Origin: Hyphomicrobiales bacterium
GTDB taxonomy: Bacteria; Pseudomonadota; Alphaproteobacteria; Rhizobiales; Xanthobacteraceae
DNA length: 64,000 nt
Direction: 5' to 3'
NCBI GenBank assembly: GCA_009377755.1
Contig: WHTM01000026.1
Location: 1-64,000 of the forward strand
The first letter of the stretch is position 1. Each line of letters opens with the position of its first letter. The notes beneath the pieces were generated by a model. The model was not told the origin of the DNA. It worked only from the letters and a program-made list of their open reading frames with translations, and made no database searches. This document shows positions 36,010-44,547 of the stretch, in pieces. Made by a program: the position numbers and the translations under genes.

Positions 36010-36978
36010 ATGGGATTTGAACGAATGATCTCTACCCGAAAACGTGTTCTTGTGACGGGAGGTGCCGGATTTCTCGGCTCCCACGTTTGTGAAAGGTTGC
36101 TCGACGCCGGCTGCGAGGTTCTCTGTGTCGACAATTTTTTCACGGGGTCGCGGGACAACATCCTCCATCTTCTGAAGCATCCACATTTTGAGCTTCTCAG
36201 GCACGACATCACGTTCCCTTTGTTCGTCGAAGTCGACGAAATCTACAATCTCGCCTGTCCGGCATCCCCGATTCACTACCAGTTCGATCCGGTGCAGACG
36301 ACGAAGACCAACGTGCACGGCGCGATCAATATGCTCGGCTTGGCGAAGCGGCTGAAGGTGCGCATTCTTCAGGCGTCGACCAGCGAGGTCTATGGCGATC
36401 CCGACGTGCATCCTCAGCAGGAGAATTACTGGGGCCGCGTCAATCCGATCGGGCCGCGCGCCTGCTACGACGAGGGCAAGCGATGCGCCGAGACGCTTTT
36501 CTTCGACTACCATCGGCAATTCGGATTACGCATCAAGGTGGCGCGCATCTTCAATACCTACGGTCCGCGAATGCATCCGAACGACGGGCGGGTCGTATCG
36601 AACTTCATCATCCAGGCACTCGGCGGCGAACCGATCACGGTCTATGGCGACGGCGGTCAGACGCGTTCGTTCTGCTTTGTCGACGAGATGGCCGATGGAT
36701 TAATCCGCTTCATGGCCGCACCGGACGAACTCACCGGGCCGATGAATCTTGGAAATCCGGTCGAGGTCACGATTCTGCACCTTGCCAGGATGATCATCGA
36801 GCTCGCCGGCAGCTCGTCGAAGATCGTCTACAAGCCCCTGCCGCATGATGATCCGCGGCAGCGTCGACCGGACATCACTCTCGCGCGGGAACACATCGAC
36901 TGGGCGCCACAGACGTCGCTGGAAGAGGGGTTGAGGCGGACCGTCGCATACTTCCGCAGCGTGTCGCCGGCGCGATGA
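36010..36978 (+). CDS. UDP-glucuronate decarboxylase (UDP-xylose synthase)
   Basis: 322 residues; a second ATG at 36025 with a better-placed GGGA is an equally good start. Extended SDR with [17 protein letters not shown]. The UXS-specific features are [37 protein letters not shown] and the active site [10 protein letters not shown], where Tyr and Lys are catalytic. It converts UDP-glucuronate to UDP-xylose, so the glycan probably contains xylose or a derivative. No UDP-glucose dehydrogenase is seen in the window to supply UDP-glucuronate. The stop overlaps the next glycosyltransferase start (ATGA, 36975-36978). Confidence 0.92.
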   Translation: MGFERMISTRKRVLVTGGAGFLGSHVCERLLDAGCEVLCVDNFFTGSRDNILHLLKHPHFELLRHDITFPLFVEVDEIYNLACPASPIHYQFDPVQTTKTNVHGAINMLGLAKRLKVRILQASTSEVYGDPDVHPQQENYWGRVNPIGPRACYDEGKRCAETLFFDYHRQFGLRIKVARIFNTYGPRMHPNDGRVVSNFIIQALGGEPITVYGDGGQTRSFCFVDEMADGLIRFMAAPDELTGPMNLGNPVEVTILHLARMIIELAGSSSKIVYKPLPHDDPRQRRPDITLAREHIDWAPQTSLEEGLRRTVAYFRSVSPAR

Positions 36979-38086
36979 AGATCCTGTTCGTGACGGGAAT
37001 CTTTCCGCCGGATCACGGCGGTCCGGCCCGCTACGTACCGTCCATGGCCGCCGAGTTGAAGCGGCGCGGGCACGAGGTTGTCACGATCGTCACGCTGAGC
37101 GATCGACTGGATTGCGACGACTCTGCGTATGGGTTTCCGATCGTCCGTCTGCGCCGCTCGCTGTCGCGGCCCGTGCGCGTCCTGCAGACGATCTGGACCA
37201 TCACGCGGCATGCGCGCCGTGCCGACGTGGCGTATCTCAATGGCCTTGTGCTCGAAGGCATCGTCGCCACGCGGCTCTTGGGCCGCACACGGGCGGTGAT
37301 CAAGGTAGTCGGCGACTTGATCTGGGAACGCGCGCGAAATTCCGGTGCGACCGAACTCGACCTTGATGCGTTTCAGGTCGCGCCGTTGCTGTTGCGCTGG
37401 CGCATCCTGCGATGGCTTCAAGGCTGGTACACGGCGCGCGCGGAGTTGGTCATTGTTCCGAGCGAGTATCTTGCGACGGTCGTCTGCGGGTGGGGTGTCG
37501 ATCCGGGAAAAGTGCGGGTCATCCGCAACGCCGTTCCCTTGCCGCCCCCTGCGCCGGCGATCACGCCAAGCTACGATCTGGTCACCGTCGCCCGCCTGGT
37601 GCCTTGGAAGGGAGTCGCCGACCTGATCGACGTCGCGGCGGAGAACGGCTGGAGTCTCCGGGTCGTCGGCGACGGGCCGTTATGCGGGAGCTTAAACAAT
37701 CCGTCGCGGCCTTGGGCGCAGACGTCTCGTTCGCCGGCCAGGTTCCGCCGGAACGTGTCTGCGCGGAAATTCGCGGCGCGCGGCTGTTCGTCCTGAACTC
37801 GGGCTATGAGGGCTTGCCGCACATCATCCTGGAAGCAAAAGCCGCCGGCGTTGCTGTCGTCGCGGCCGCCGCGCCCGGCACGCTCGAGGTGATGAATCAC
37901 AATGTGGACGGCTGGACCGTACCGGTCGGCGATCGAGCAGCCCTGGCCGGGGCGATCCGGCATCTTCTGGCGAACGCGGCCGATCGCCAGCGCCTTCAGG
38001 AAACGGGCCGCCGCCAAGTTGAGGCCGAACACTCGTACCACGCGCTCGCGGACGCGACGGAGATGGCGCTTGCCGGCAGGGCGTGA
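36975..38086 (+). pseudogene. Glycosyltransferase family 4, interrupted by a single-base frameshift
   Basis: The first part (36975 to about 37679) reads FVTGIFPPDHGGPARYVPSM, then PSEYLATVVCGWGVDPGKVRVIRNAV and VTVARLVPWKGV up to RVVGDGP. The second part, in the -1 frame from about 37680, resumes with MRELKQSVAALGADVSFAGQV and includes the GT4 motif NSGYEGLPHIILEAKA, ending at 38086. Inserting one base near 37679 (CCG-TT to CCG-NTT) would restore one protein of about 371 residues with full GT-B architecture. The original frame otherwise stops at 37796. It may be a real lesion, phase variation or a sequencing error. It overlaps both neighbours by a few bases, so it sits inside the operon. Confidence 0.75.
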
Positions 38087-39255
38087 TGACCGCAGCAGGC
38101 CTTTCCATCCTCAATATCGGCCTGGACCGGGATTTGCTGGCATCCGATCGGCGTACGGAAGCCCAGGACCGGCAGTTGATCTATGCCAACGGACTTCCGG
38201 CGCACCTCGTGCATCTCGTCAAGGCACCCGCCGATGCACCGTGCGCGCCGATCAGCGTTGACCGGGGTGTCCACGTGATCCCATGTCCGGTGTCACATTG
38301 GGCGCAGTTCCCGATCTCCGCGGTGCGTGCCGGCGCACGCGAATTGCGGCGCAGGCGCTTCGACCTGCTCCAGGTGCAGGAGCCCTACCTCAGCGGTCTG
38401 GCGGGAGCGATGCTGGCCCGCAGGTTCGGTTTGCCGCTGGTCGTCGGCGTGTACAGCGACGAGGTCGACAATCCCGTCTGGCTTGCCGAGCGCAGGCTGA
38501 ACCGATGGGTGAATGGCCTGGCGAAGTGGGTGCTGCGGCAAGCGTCAGCCGTCCGCGTCGACAGCCGCGCGGTCCTCGAGCGGCTCGCCGGGCAGGGCTA
38601 CCGCAACCTCGCCTATGTTCCGTTTCTGATCACCAATGCCGATCGCCTGCTCGCGCCTTCAGAGCAGGCACCGGCAGTTCGCGCACAACTTCTCGGCTCG
38701 CGCGCCGGTCCGCTGCTGCTGGCGGTGAGCCGGCTCGAGCCGGAAAAGAACATCCCGCTGATGCTGCAAGCCGTCGGCGAGGCGGTGAAGGTGCATCCCG
38801 GTCTGGTTCTCGCGGTGGCCGGCGACGGGCGGCTCGCGGCGAGCCTCGCGTCCGAGGCCGAGCAGCTTGCCCCCGGCGCGGTACGCTGGCTGGGCAGAAT
38901 CGAGAACGCGGATATGCCGCTCCACTACCAGGCGGCCGACCTGACGATGCTGAGCTCCAATCGCGAAAGCGCCGCGCGCGTGCTGTCGGAGAGCCTGCTT
39001 ACCGGCACGCCGGTGCTGACCACCGATACCGCGGGCGCGCGCGAGGTGATCGAGGACGGCGTAAGCGGCCGTATCGTGCCCATCGGCGATGTGCGGGGCT
39101 TCGCCGATGCCCTGATCGACATTTGCCGCGACCCGAATCGCTTGGCGCGGATGGGCCGGGAAGGCCGCGAGCGCATGACCGACAGCGTGACGACCGACAC
39201 GGTGCTGCGCGAGTTGTGCGGGCTGTACGCGAAAGCGCTTGGGAGAGCCGGCTGA
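38086..39255 (+). CDS. Glycosyltransferase family 4
   Basis: 389 residues from the ATG at 38086, which overlaps the previous stop (TGATG). GT-B protein. The N-terminal half has LSILNIGLDRDLL and LLQVQEPYLSGLAGAMLARRFGLP. The C-terminal half has LLAVSRLEPEKNIPLMLQAV, VRWLGRI and SSNRESAARVLSESLLTGTPVLTTDTAG, where the first acidic residue of the usual E-x7-E pair is retained. No membrane segment is seen. It probably adds one sugar to the lipid-linked repeat unit at the cytosolic membrane face. Donor and linkage cannot be read from sequence. Confidence 0.87.
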   Translation: MTAAGLSILNIGLDRDLLASDRRTEAQDRQLIYANGLPAHLVHLVKAPADAPCAPISVDRGVHVIPCPVSHWAQFPISAVRAGARELRRRRFDLLQVQEPYLSGLAGAMLARRFGLPLVVGVYSDEVDNPVWLAERRLNRWVNGLAKWVLRQASAVRVDSRAVLERLAGQGYRNLAYVPFLITNADRLLAPSEQAPAVRAQLLGSRAGPLLLAVSRLEPEKNIPLMLQAVGEAVKVHPGLVLAVAGDGRLAASLASEAEQLAPGAVRWLGRIENADMPLHYQAADLTMLSSNRESAARVLSESLLTGTPVLTTDTAGAREVIEDGVSGRIVPIGDVRGFADALIDICRDPNRLARMGREGRERMTDSVTTDTVLRELCGLYAKALGRAG

Positions 39256-39263
39256 ATCTGCTC

Positions 39264-40322
39264 ATGTTCAATCTGGCGGTGGATCAGGAGCACGTCACGC
39301 TCGCCTTCGGCCTGCGCTGGATCGAGACGCTGTCCCGCCGCTACGAGCATATCGACGTCGTGACCATGACGGCCGGCGCATACCAGTTGCCGGCGAACGT
39401 GCGCGTGTGGTCGGTTGGGCGCGAGCACGGTTATTCGGAACTGCGGCGCGCGCTGCGTTTCTATGGAATCGTCTGGCACATCATGCGCGAACGGCGGATC
39501 GACGTCGTGTTCACGCACATGATTCCGATCTTCGCCGTTCTGTTCTGGCCGGTGGCGCGTCTGACAGGCTTGCGTAATGTCCTCTGGTACGCGCATGGCG
39601 CAACGCCGCGCACGCTGCGCATCGCACACCGGTTGGTGGATAGGGTCGTTTCGCCGACGCCGGAAAGCTTTCGCCTGCCTTCGAGCAAGGTCACCTTCAT
39701 CGGGCATGGTGTCGAAGGTGAGCGGTTCCGTGCGGTCGCGCGGCAGCCCGGACCGGCGCTGCGGATCATCACGGTCGGGCGAACGGCGCCCAGCAAGGGA
39801 CTAGACGTGCTGATCGAGGCGCTTGCGCGCTGGCGGCACGACGGCGAGTGGCGGCTGACCGTGGTCGGCGGCGGCACGTCGGACAGCGAGGCAGCGTATG
39901 CCGATGACCTGCGCCGCCTTGCGCTCGGCACGCCGGTCGCCCACCGCATCGTATTCACGGGCCGCAAGAGCAGTGAGGAGGTCGCGGCCGTGCTGGCGGG
40001 GGCCGATGTCTTCGTCAATCTTAGCGAAACCGGCAGTCTTGACAAGGCGATCGTCGAGGCGATGGCGAGCGGCTGTCCGGTGATCAGCAGCAACGATGCC
40101 TTCGGCAGCATCGCGCGCGCGGGCGGTTTTGCGCAATACGTGATCGCGCGCACGCCCGAGGCCGTGCGCGCCGCGCTGTCGGAGTTGGCTGAGATGTCGC
40201 CCGCCGCGCGCCAGGCGCTGGCCGACCGCCAGTCGGAGATAGCGCATCGCTCGCACACCCTCGACGGCCTGATGGGCCGCCTGTGCGGCGTACTCGACGC
40301 CGAGGCGAAGCGGGGCGCGTGA
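39264..40322 (+). CDS. Glycosyltransferase family 4
   Basis: 352 residues from the ATG at 39264. The open frame extends nearly 1 kb upstream, but that stretch lies over the preceding gene in another frame and has no similarity. Alternative non-ATG starts at 39252 or 39258 would restore a fuller first strand (LNLLMFNLAVDQEHV). The second Rossmann half has IITVGRTAPSKGLDVLIEAL, HRIVFTGRKSSEEV and NLSETGSLDKAIVEAMASGCPV, with the E-x7-E motif. The stop overlaps the next start (TGATG). It is part of the same array of transferases. Confidence 0.86.
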   Translation: MFNLAVDQEHVTLAFGLRWIETLSRRYEHIDVVTMTAGAYQLPANVRVWSVGREHGYSELRRALRFYGIVWHIMRERRIDVVFTHMIPIFAVLFWPVARLTGLRNVLWYAHGATPRTLRIAHRLVDRVVSPTPESFRLPSSKVTFIGHGVEGERFRAVARQPGPALRIITVGRTAPSKGLDVLIEALARWRHDGEWRLTVVGGGTSDSEAAYADDLRRLALGTPVAHRIVFTGRKSSEEVAAVLAGADVFVNLSETGSLDKAIVEAMASGCPVISSNDAFGSIARAGGFAQYVIARTPEAVRAALSELAEMSPAARQALADRQSEIAHRSHTLDGLMGRLCGVLDAEAKRGA

Positions 40323-40930
40323 TGGAGGTGCGGCGCACGCTCATCATGGTCGCGGAGGCCGTTGCGTTCGTGCTGCTGCTGCCGTTGCTGCTGTGGTCGC
40401 ATCTTCCGTTGGCGCCCTACAGCGCCTTCACCGCGCCGAGCCAGTTGCTCTCGTTCATCCCGGGCCTCACCGGAATCTTGCTGCGCAGGGTCTGGTATCG
40501 CAGGACGCTCCGGAGCTGCGGGCGGAACCTGACCGTTGACTGGCTGGCGGTCATCCGCCTCCCCATAACGACGGTCGGAAACAACTGCACCTTCGGGGTC
40601 GCGAACTGGATCGGCTCGGCGGCCGTCGGCAACGACGTCATGACCGGGAGTCATGTGGTCATCCTCAGCGGGCGGGAGCAGCACGGCTTCGACGACCTCG
40701 ACCGCCCGATGCGGCTGCAGGGTGGAGAAAAGCGGCAACTGACGATCGGCTCCGACGTCTGGATCGGCGCCCATGCCGTCGTGATGGAGGATGTGAGCGA
40801 CGGCACGGTGATCGGGGCAGGCAGCATCGTGACCAAGCCTTTTCCGCCGTGCGTGATCATCGCGGGAAATCCTGCACGCGTGTTGCGGACGCGTGGGAGC
40901 CCGGAGGATCGGGAGATGCCGGAACGATGA
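40322..40930 (+). CDS. Left-handed beta-helix (hexapeptide) acyltransferase with N-terminal membrane segment
   Basis: 202 residues from the ATG at 40322. A hydrophobic segment at about 8-30 (IMVAEAVAFVLLLPLLLW) precedes a hexapeptide-repeat fold: TVGNNCTFGVANWIG, AAVGNDVMTGSHVVIL, QLTIGSDVWIGAHAVVMED, TVIGAGSIVTKPFPPCVIIAGNPARVL. The histidine of SGREQHGFDD is in the place of the catalytic residue of this family. It probably O- or N-acetylates a sugar of the glycan. The membrane segment is unusual for simple WbpD-type N-acetyltransferases. Start and stop both overlap the neighbouring genes. Confidence 0.85.
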   Translation: MEVRRTLIMVAEAVAFVLLLPLLLWSHLPLAPYSAFTAPSQLLSFIPGLTGILLRRVWYRRTLRSCGRNLTVDWLAVIRLPITTVGNNCTFGVANWIGSAAVGNDVMTGSHVVILSGREQHGFDDLDRPMRLQGGEKRQLTIGSDVWIGAHAVVMEDVSDGTVIGAGSIVTKPFPPCVIIAGNPARVLRTRGSPEDREMPER

Positions 40931-41541
40931 ACCTCCTGGAGTATGTTCAGTTGGGTCTCAAGCATCGCGTCGACCCGTTCTATTCGAAATACCTCGCGGG
41001 GCGGCGCGTCCTCGACATCGGCGCGGGCAAGGGAGATTTCGTCGCGCGCGATCCGGCCCGGTTCGTCGGCATCGACGTCGATCCCGGGCTGGTGGAGCGA
41101 TGCCGGAAGCGTGGGCTCGATGTCCGGTTGATGAACGCGCTGCAACTTGAATTTCCCGACAATATGTTCGAGGCCGTGCACGCGGCTCAGGTCATCGAGC
41201 ATTTTGACGCGAGCGATGCCGCGACCCTGCTGCGGGAGGCGGGGAGGGTGCTCGTGCCGGGCGGCGTCATGGTGCTGAGCACGCCCGGGGTCCGCAATGT
41301 CTGGGCAACCTTCAGCCACGTCCGGCCGTATCCGCCGATGGCCTTCCGGAAACTCCTGAGCAGCGACACGGAGGGCTATGTCCGCGATGGCCGCATCGAC
41401 CTCGCGTTCGAAGGCGCGTGGGGCACGCGCTGGTACGTCAGGAACCGGCACCTGTCGTTCCTACTGAGCGCGCTCGACGTCATGTTGAAGCCGCACGATC
41501 CGACCGGATGGACCATAGTGCTGCGGAAGAAAAGTCCGTGA
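40927..41541 (+). CDS. Class I SAM-dependent methyltransferase
   Basis: 204 residues from the ATG at 40927 in the preceding stop (ATGA). Motif I is VLDIGAGKGDFVA, motif II has the acidic residue in FVGIDVDPG, and a post-motif VHAAQVIEHFD and LLREAGRVLVPGGVMVLSTPG follow. This is the small-molecule type 11 fold. Given the place among glycosyltransferases, O-methylation of a sugar is likely, but the acceptor is unknown. The stop overlaps the GTG of the next methyltransferase. Confidence 0.85.
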   Translation: MNLLEYVQLGLKHRVDPFYSKYLAGRRVLDIGAGKGDFVARDPARFVGIDVDPGLVERCRKRGLDVRLMNALQLEFPDNMFEAVHAAQVIEHFDASDAATLLREAGRVLVPGGVMVLSTPGVRNVWATFSHVRPYPPMAFRKLLSSDTEGYVRDGRIDLAFEGAWGTRWYVRNRHLSFLLSALDVMLKPHDPTGWTIVLRKKSP

Positions 41542-42401
41542 CGTTGCTTGAAGACGATGAATTTCGCGCCGCTCTGCGCAAGTGGTTCGAGGGATTCCAC
41601 GCGCATGTGCGTTCCATGTCCGAAGAGGATATTCGGCTGCGCATCAATTCGTACCTGCGCCAGGAGGAGCAATATCGCGAGAAGGTGCGGTTCATCTTGC
41701 ACACGCTGTCCGATCGGGGCGCCCGGCCGCAGACGGCGCTCGACATCGGCAGCAGCGCGGGCGGCCTGAGCGTCGCCCTGGCTCAGGCGGGATTGACTGT
41801 GGACGGCGTGGAGCCGAGCGCGGCCGGCGTCACGGCCGCCGAGCTGCGCGCCAAGCGCTGCGGTGTTGCCGCGGCGTCGTTCCAGGTCGGCATCGGTGAG
41901 GCGCTGCCGTTCCCCGACGGTCGGTTTGATCTCGTCGTCAGCGTCGCGGTGCTGGAGCACGTGCAGGATCCGCAGGCGGTCGTGCGCGAGACGTTTCGCG
42001 TGCTGCGGCCGGGGGGCCATGCCATGTTCGAGGTGCCCAACTATCTGTTCCCGTTCGAGCCGCACTACAAGATCGCATGGCTGCCGATGATGCCGAAGCC
42101 GCTCGGCAAGCTGTACGCGAGCGCGCGCGGGGGAAATCCGGATTTCCTCGACGAATTGAACTACACGAACGCGTGGAACGTGCGCCGCCTGTTCGATCGC
42201 GCCGGTTTCGTCGAAATGCGCGACCTGTATGCGTCCTATCTCGCCGGCAAGGCCGAGCAAGCCCCCTGGGCCGGACGGGGCGGACGGCTCGCCCGTATGC
42301 CCTGGTCGGCGGGTCTCATCCGCACGCTGCTCTCCGCGGGGCCCGGTGCGTGGTTCCTCAACCGCGCAGTCTATCTGCTTGCCCGAAAGTCGCCGAGATG
42401 A
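41538..42401 (+). CDS. Class I SAM-dependent methyltransferase
   Basis: 287 residues from a GTG at 41538 that overlaps the previous stop (GTGA). An N-terminal helical part (1-65, DDEFRAALRKWFEGFHAHV) precedes the SAM fold: ALDIGSSAGGLSVALAQAG, VDGVEPSAAGV, LVVSVAVLEHVQDPQAVVRETFRVLRPGGHAMFEVPN. Motif I has serines where glycines are usual but keeps the D-x-G-x-x-x-G spacing. A probable O-methyltransferase of the glycan. Second of four methyltransferases in the array. Confidence 0.84.
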   Translation: MTLLEDDEFRAALRKWFEGFHAHVRSMSEEDIRLRINSYLRQEEQYREKVRFILHTLSDRGARPQTALDIGSSAGGLSVALAQAGLTVDGVEPSAAGVTAAELRAKRCGVAAASFQVGIGEALPFPDGRFDLVVSVAVLEHVQDPQAVVRETFRVLRPGGHAMFEVPNYLFPFEPHYKIAWLPMMPKPLGKLYASARGGNPDFLDELNYTNAWNVRRLFDRAGFVEMRDLYASYLAGKAEQAPWAGRGGRLARMPWSAGLIRTLLSAGPGAWFLNRAVYLLARKSPR

Positions 42402-42493
42402 GTCTGATCCACCGGGAAGATTCGATCATGAGCCCTTCGCCTTTCGCCCTGGCCGCCTCGGCCGCAATCGATGTGCTGGAGAAGCCGGCATGA
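42398..42493 (+). CDS. Unrecognised 31-residue micro-ORF with ATGA overlaps at both ends
   Basis: The frame starts with the ATG at 42398 inside the stop of the methyltransferase and ends with the TGA at 42491-42493 inside the start of the aminotransferase. Both junctions are ATGA, like real neighbours in this operon. The peptide begins MSLIHREDSIM and ends AAIDVLEKPA, with a mildly hydrophobic alanine-rich middle. I do not recognise a family. It may be a small protein, a translational coupler that carries ribosomes to the next gene, or the remnant of a larger deleted gene. Confidence 0.4.
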   Translation: MSLIHREDSIMSPSPFALAASAAIDVLEKPA

Positions 42494-43758
42494 CCGCCTC
42501 GTCTGTCACTCCCCGGAGCGCCGCCGACGTTGCGGCGCTCGGCGCGATCCCGCGAATTCCATTCGCCCTGCCGTGCATCGGCGAGCAGGAGATCGAGTCG
42601 GTCGTGGCGACGCTGCGCAGTGGATGGCTCACAACCGGCCCGAAGACCAAGGTGTTCGAGGAGGCGTTTGCGCAAGCCGTCGGCGCGCGCCACGCGCTCG
42701 CGGTCAACTCCGGAACCGCCGCGCTGCATCTGGCGCTCGAGGCGCTGGGCGTCGAGGCGGACGACTTGGTGCTGGTCCCAACCTGGACCTTCACCGCCAC
42801 GGCAGAGGTCGTGCGCTACCTCGGCGCCCACCCGGTCTTCGTCGATGTCGATGCGGCGACGCTCAACGTCGATGTCGCGAAGCTGGAGGAGCGAATCATC
42901 GCCCTCAAGCGCGAGGGTGGCGGCAAGCTCAAGGCGATGATGCCGGTCCATGTCGGCGGTCAGGCGTGCGAGATGGACCACATCGTACGGTTGGCGTGCT
43001 CGCACGGCCTAGCGATCGTCGAGGACGCGGCCCACGCATTCCCGACGACGGTGAACAGCGCCAGCGTGACCGAGCGCGCACCGCGCTCGCGCATGGTCGG
43101 CTCGGTCGGTCACGCGACCGCGTTCAGCTTCTACGCGACCAAGACCATCGCCACCGGCGAAGGCGGCATGGTCACCACCGAAGACGACAAGATGGCGGAG
43201 CGAATTCGGCTCATGCGCCTGCACGGCGTCAGCAAGGATGCCTGGAGCCGCAGAGCCTCGCCGCTACCGCCGTGGTATTACGAGGTCCTGGCGCCCGGAT
43301 TCAAATACAATCTGACCGACATCGCGTCCGCGCTCGGTTTGGTACAACTGCAACGGCAGCCGGCGCTGGTGGCCCGGCGGACGGCGATCGCCAAACGGTA
43401 TAGCGCGGCATTTTCCGGTCATCCGGCGATCGAGCCGCCGGTCCTGCGCCGCCCGGAGGATGTCTGCGCCTGGCATCTCTACGTCCTGCGGCTCAATCCC
43501 GACCGCCTGACCATCGACCGCGACCAGTTCACGCGCGAGCTCGACGCGCGCGGCGTCGGCTGCTCGGTGCATTTCATCCCGCTGCACCTGCAGCCCTATT
43601 GGCGTGACCGTTATCGGCTGACGCAGGAGATGTTCCCGGTCGCAAGCCGCGAGTTCACACGGGTCGTCTCGCTGCCGATCTATCCGGACATGACGGACGG
43701 AATGGTCGATCGGGTAATCGAGGTGGTCACCGAAGTGGCGTCGAAATGCCGACGATGA
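42490..43758 (+). CDS. DegT/DnrJ/EryC1/StrS-family aminotransferase
   Basis: 422 residues from the ATG at 42490; the frame is open upstream over another gene. PLP fold with GWLTTGPKTKVFEEAFAQ, NSGTAALHLALEAL, PTWTFTATAEVV, VEDAAHAFPTT and the PLP lysine Lys218 in FSFYATKTIATGEGG. GFKYNLTDIASALGLVQL and LPIYPDMT close the family pattern. It resembles the ArnB/PseC/perosamine-synthase branch more than the WbpE-like gene at 31203, so it probably aminates C4 of a nucleotide 4-keto-sugar. dTDP-4-keto-6-deoxyglucose from RmlB is one possible substrate. The 3' end overlaps the next methyltransferase by 13 bases. Confidence 0.88.
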   Translation: MTASSVTPRSAADVAALGAIPRIPFALPCIGEQEIESVVATLRSGWLTTGPKTKVFEEAFAQAVGARHALAVNSGTAALHLALEALGVEADDLVLVPTWTFTATAEVVRYLGAHPVFVDVDAATLNVDVAKLEERIIALKREGGGKLKAMMPVHVGGQACEMDHIVRLACSHGLAIVEDAAHAFPTTVNSASVTERAPRSRMVGSVGHATAFSFYATKTIATGEGGMVTTEDDKMAERIRLMRLHGVSKDAWSRRASPLPPWYYEVLAPGFKYNLTDIASALGLVQLQRQPALVARRTAIAKRYSAAFSGHPAIEPPVLRRPEDVCAWHLYVLRLNPDRLTIDRDQFTRELDARGVGCSVHFIPLHLQPYWRDRYRLTQEMFPVASREFTRVVSLPIYPDMTDGMVDRVIEVVTEVASKCRR

Positions 43759-44474
43759 CACCCGTCACCAGCCTAAAAGCATCAGGGCGAAATCACGTCG
43801 TGAGCGGGATTTCCGGGCGAGATTTGTTGGGCGAGGTGTGGCGCGGAAAGTCCATGACGCGCTCGTTAATGAATTCTCGATTGAAGATCGAGCCCTGGCT
43901 GAGCGGGACGACGATCGATTTCGGTGGCGGCGGGACGCCCTCGTATCTCGAGATATTGAAGGTGACCGGCATGTTCGTGAACATGGACCGCATCGAGGAG
44001 GCCCGGCCGACGGTCGTCGGCGACCTCGAATCCTACTACCCGGTTGCGTCCAACGCTGCGGATAACGTCATTCTGTTCAATACCTTGGAGCACGTCTATC
44101 GCTATCAGCACGTGGTCGACGAGATGTGCCGCGTCCTGCGCCCGAACGGCAAGGCCCTTGTCTACGTTCCATTCATCTTTCCGATCCACACGCATCAGAC
44201 GGAGGCGTTTCTCGTCGATGATTTCTTCCGCTACTCGGCTCGTTCGCTGGATCGCATTTTCCGCGACGCCGGCTTTTCCCGGATCAGTATCGAACCATTG
44301 GGCGGCTTGTTCATCGTCATTTGCGAATTCATCGGCTTTGCGTTGCGGTACCAAATCCTGCAGTTCCTGGCGCAGGCCCTGTGTATCGGCGTGCAACGGC
44401 TTGTCGAACGCCTGAGGCCGAACACGTCCGCTCAGCGTTATCCGCTGGGATACTTCATCGTTGCCCAGAAGTGA
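43746..44474 (+). CDS. Class I SAM-dependent methyltransferase
   Basis: 242 residues. The SAM site is TIDFGGGGTPSYLEIL, an unusual glycine-rich motif I. It is followed by DRIEEARPTVVGDLE, the acidic LFNTLEHVYRYQHVVDEMCRVLRPNGKALVYVPF and a hydrophobic C-terminal part (FIVICEFIGFALRYQILQFLAQAL) that may touch the membrane. A role in methylating a lipid-linked or membrane-proximal glycan is possible. The start overlaps the preceding aminotransferase by 13 bases. Confidence 0.8.
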   Translation: MPTMTPVTSLKASGRNHVVSGISGRDLLGEVWRGKSMTRSLMNSRLKIEPWLSGTTIDFGGGGTPSYLEILKVTGMFVNMDRIEEARPTVVGDLESYYPVASNAADNVILFNTLEHVYRYQHVVDEMCRVLRPNGKALVYVPFIFPIHTHQTEAFLVDDFFRYSARSLDRIFRDAGFSRISIEPLGGLFIVICEFIGFALRYQILQFLAQALCIGVQRLVERLRPNTSAQRYPLGYFIVAQK

Positions 44475-44547
44475 CGGCGCAATGGATGACAGCGCGGGCG
44501 AGAAAGCGGCGACGTCGATGTCCTCGTGTCAATGAGTCCTGAGCGCC

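Noticed and set aside
38283-39251. Upstream half of a 679-codon plus-strand frame as an N-terminal extension of the glycosyltransferase at 39264
   Set aside because: It overlaps the well-conserved GT4 gene at 38086-39255 in another frame and is Arg-rich noise; the GT fold begins at about 39252-39264.
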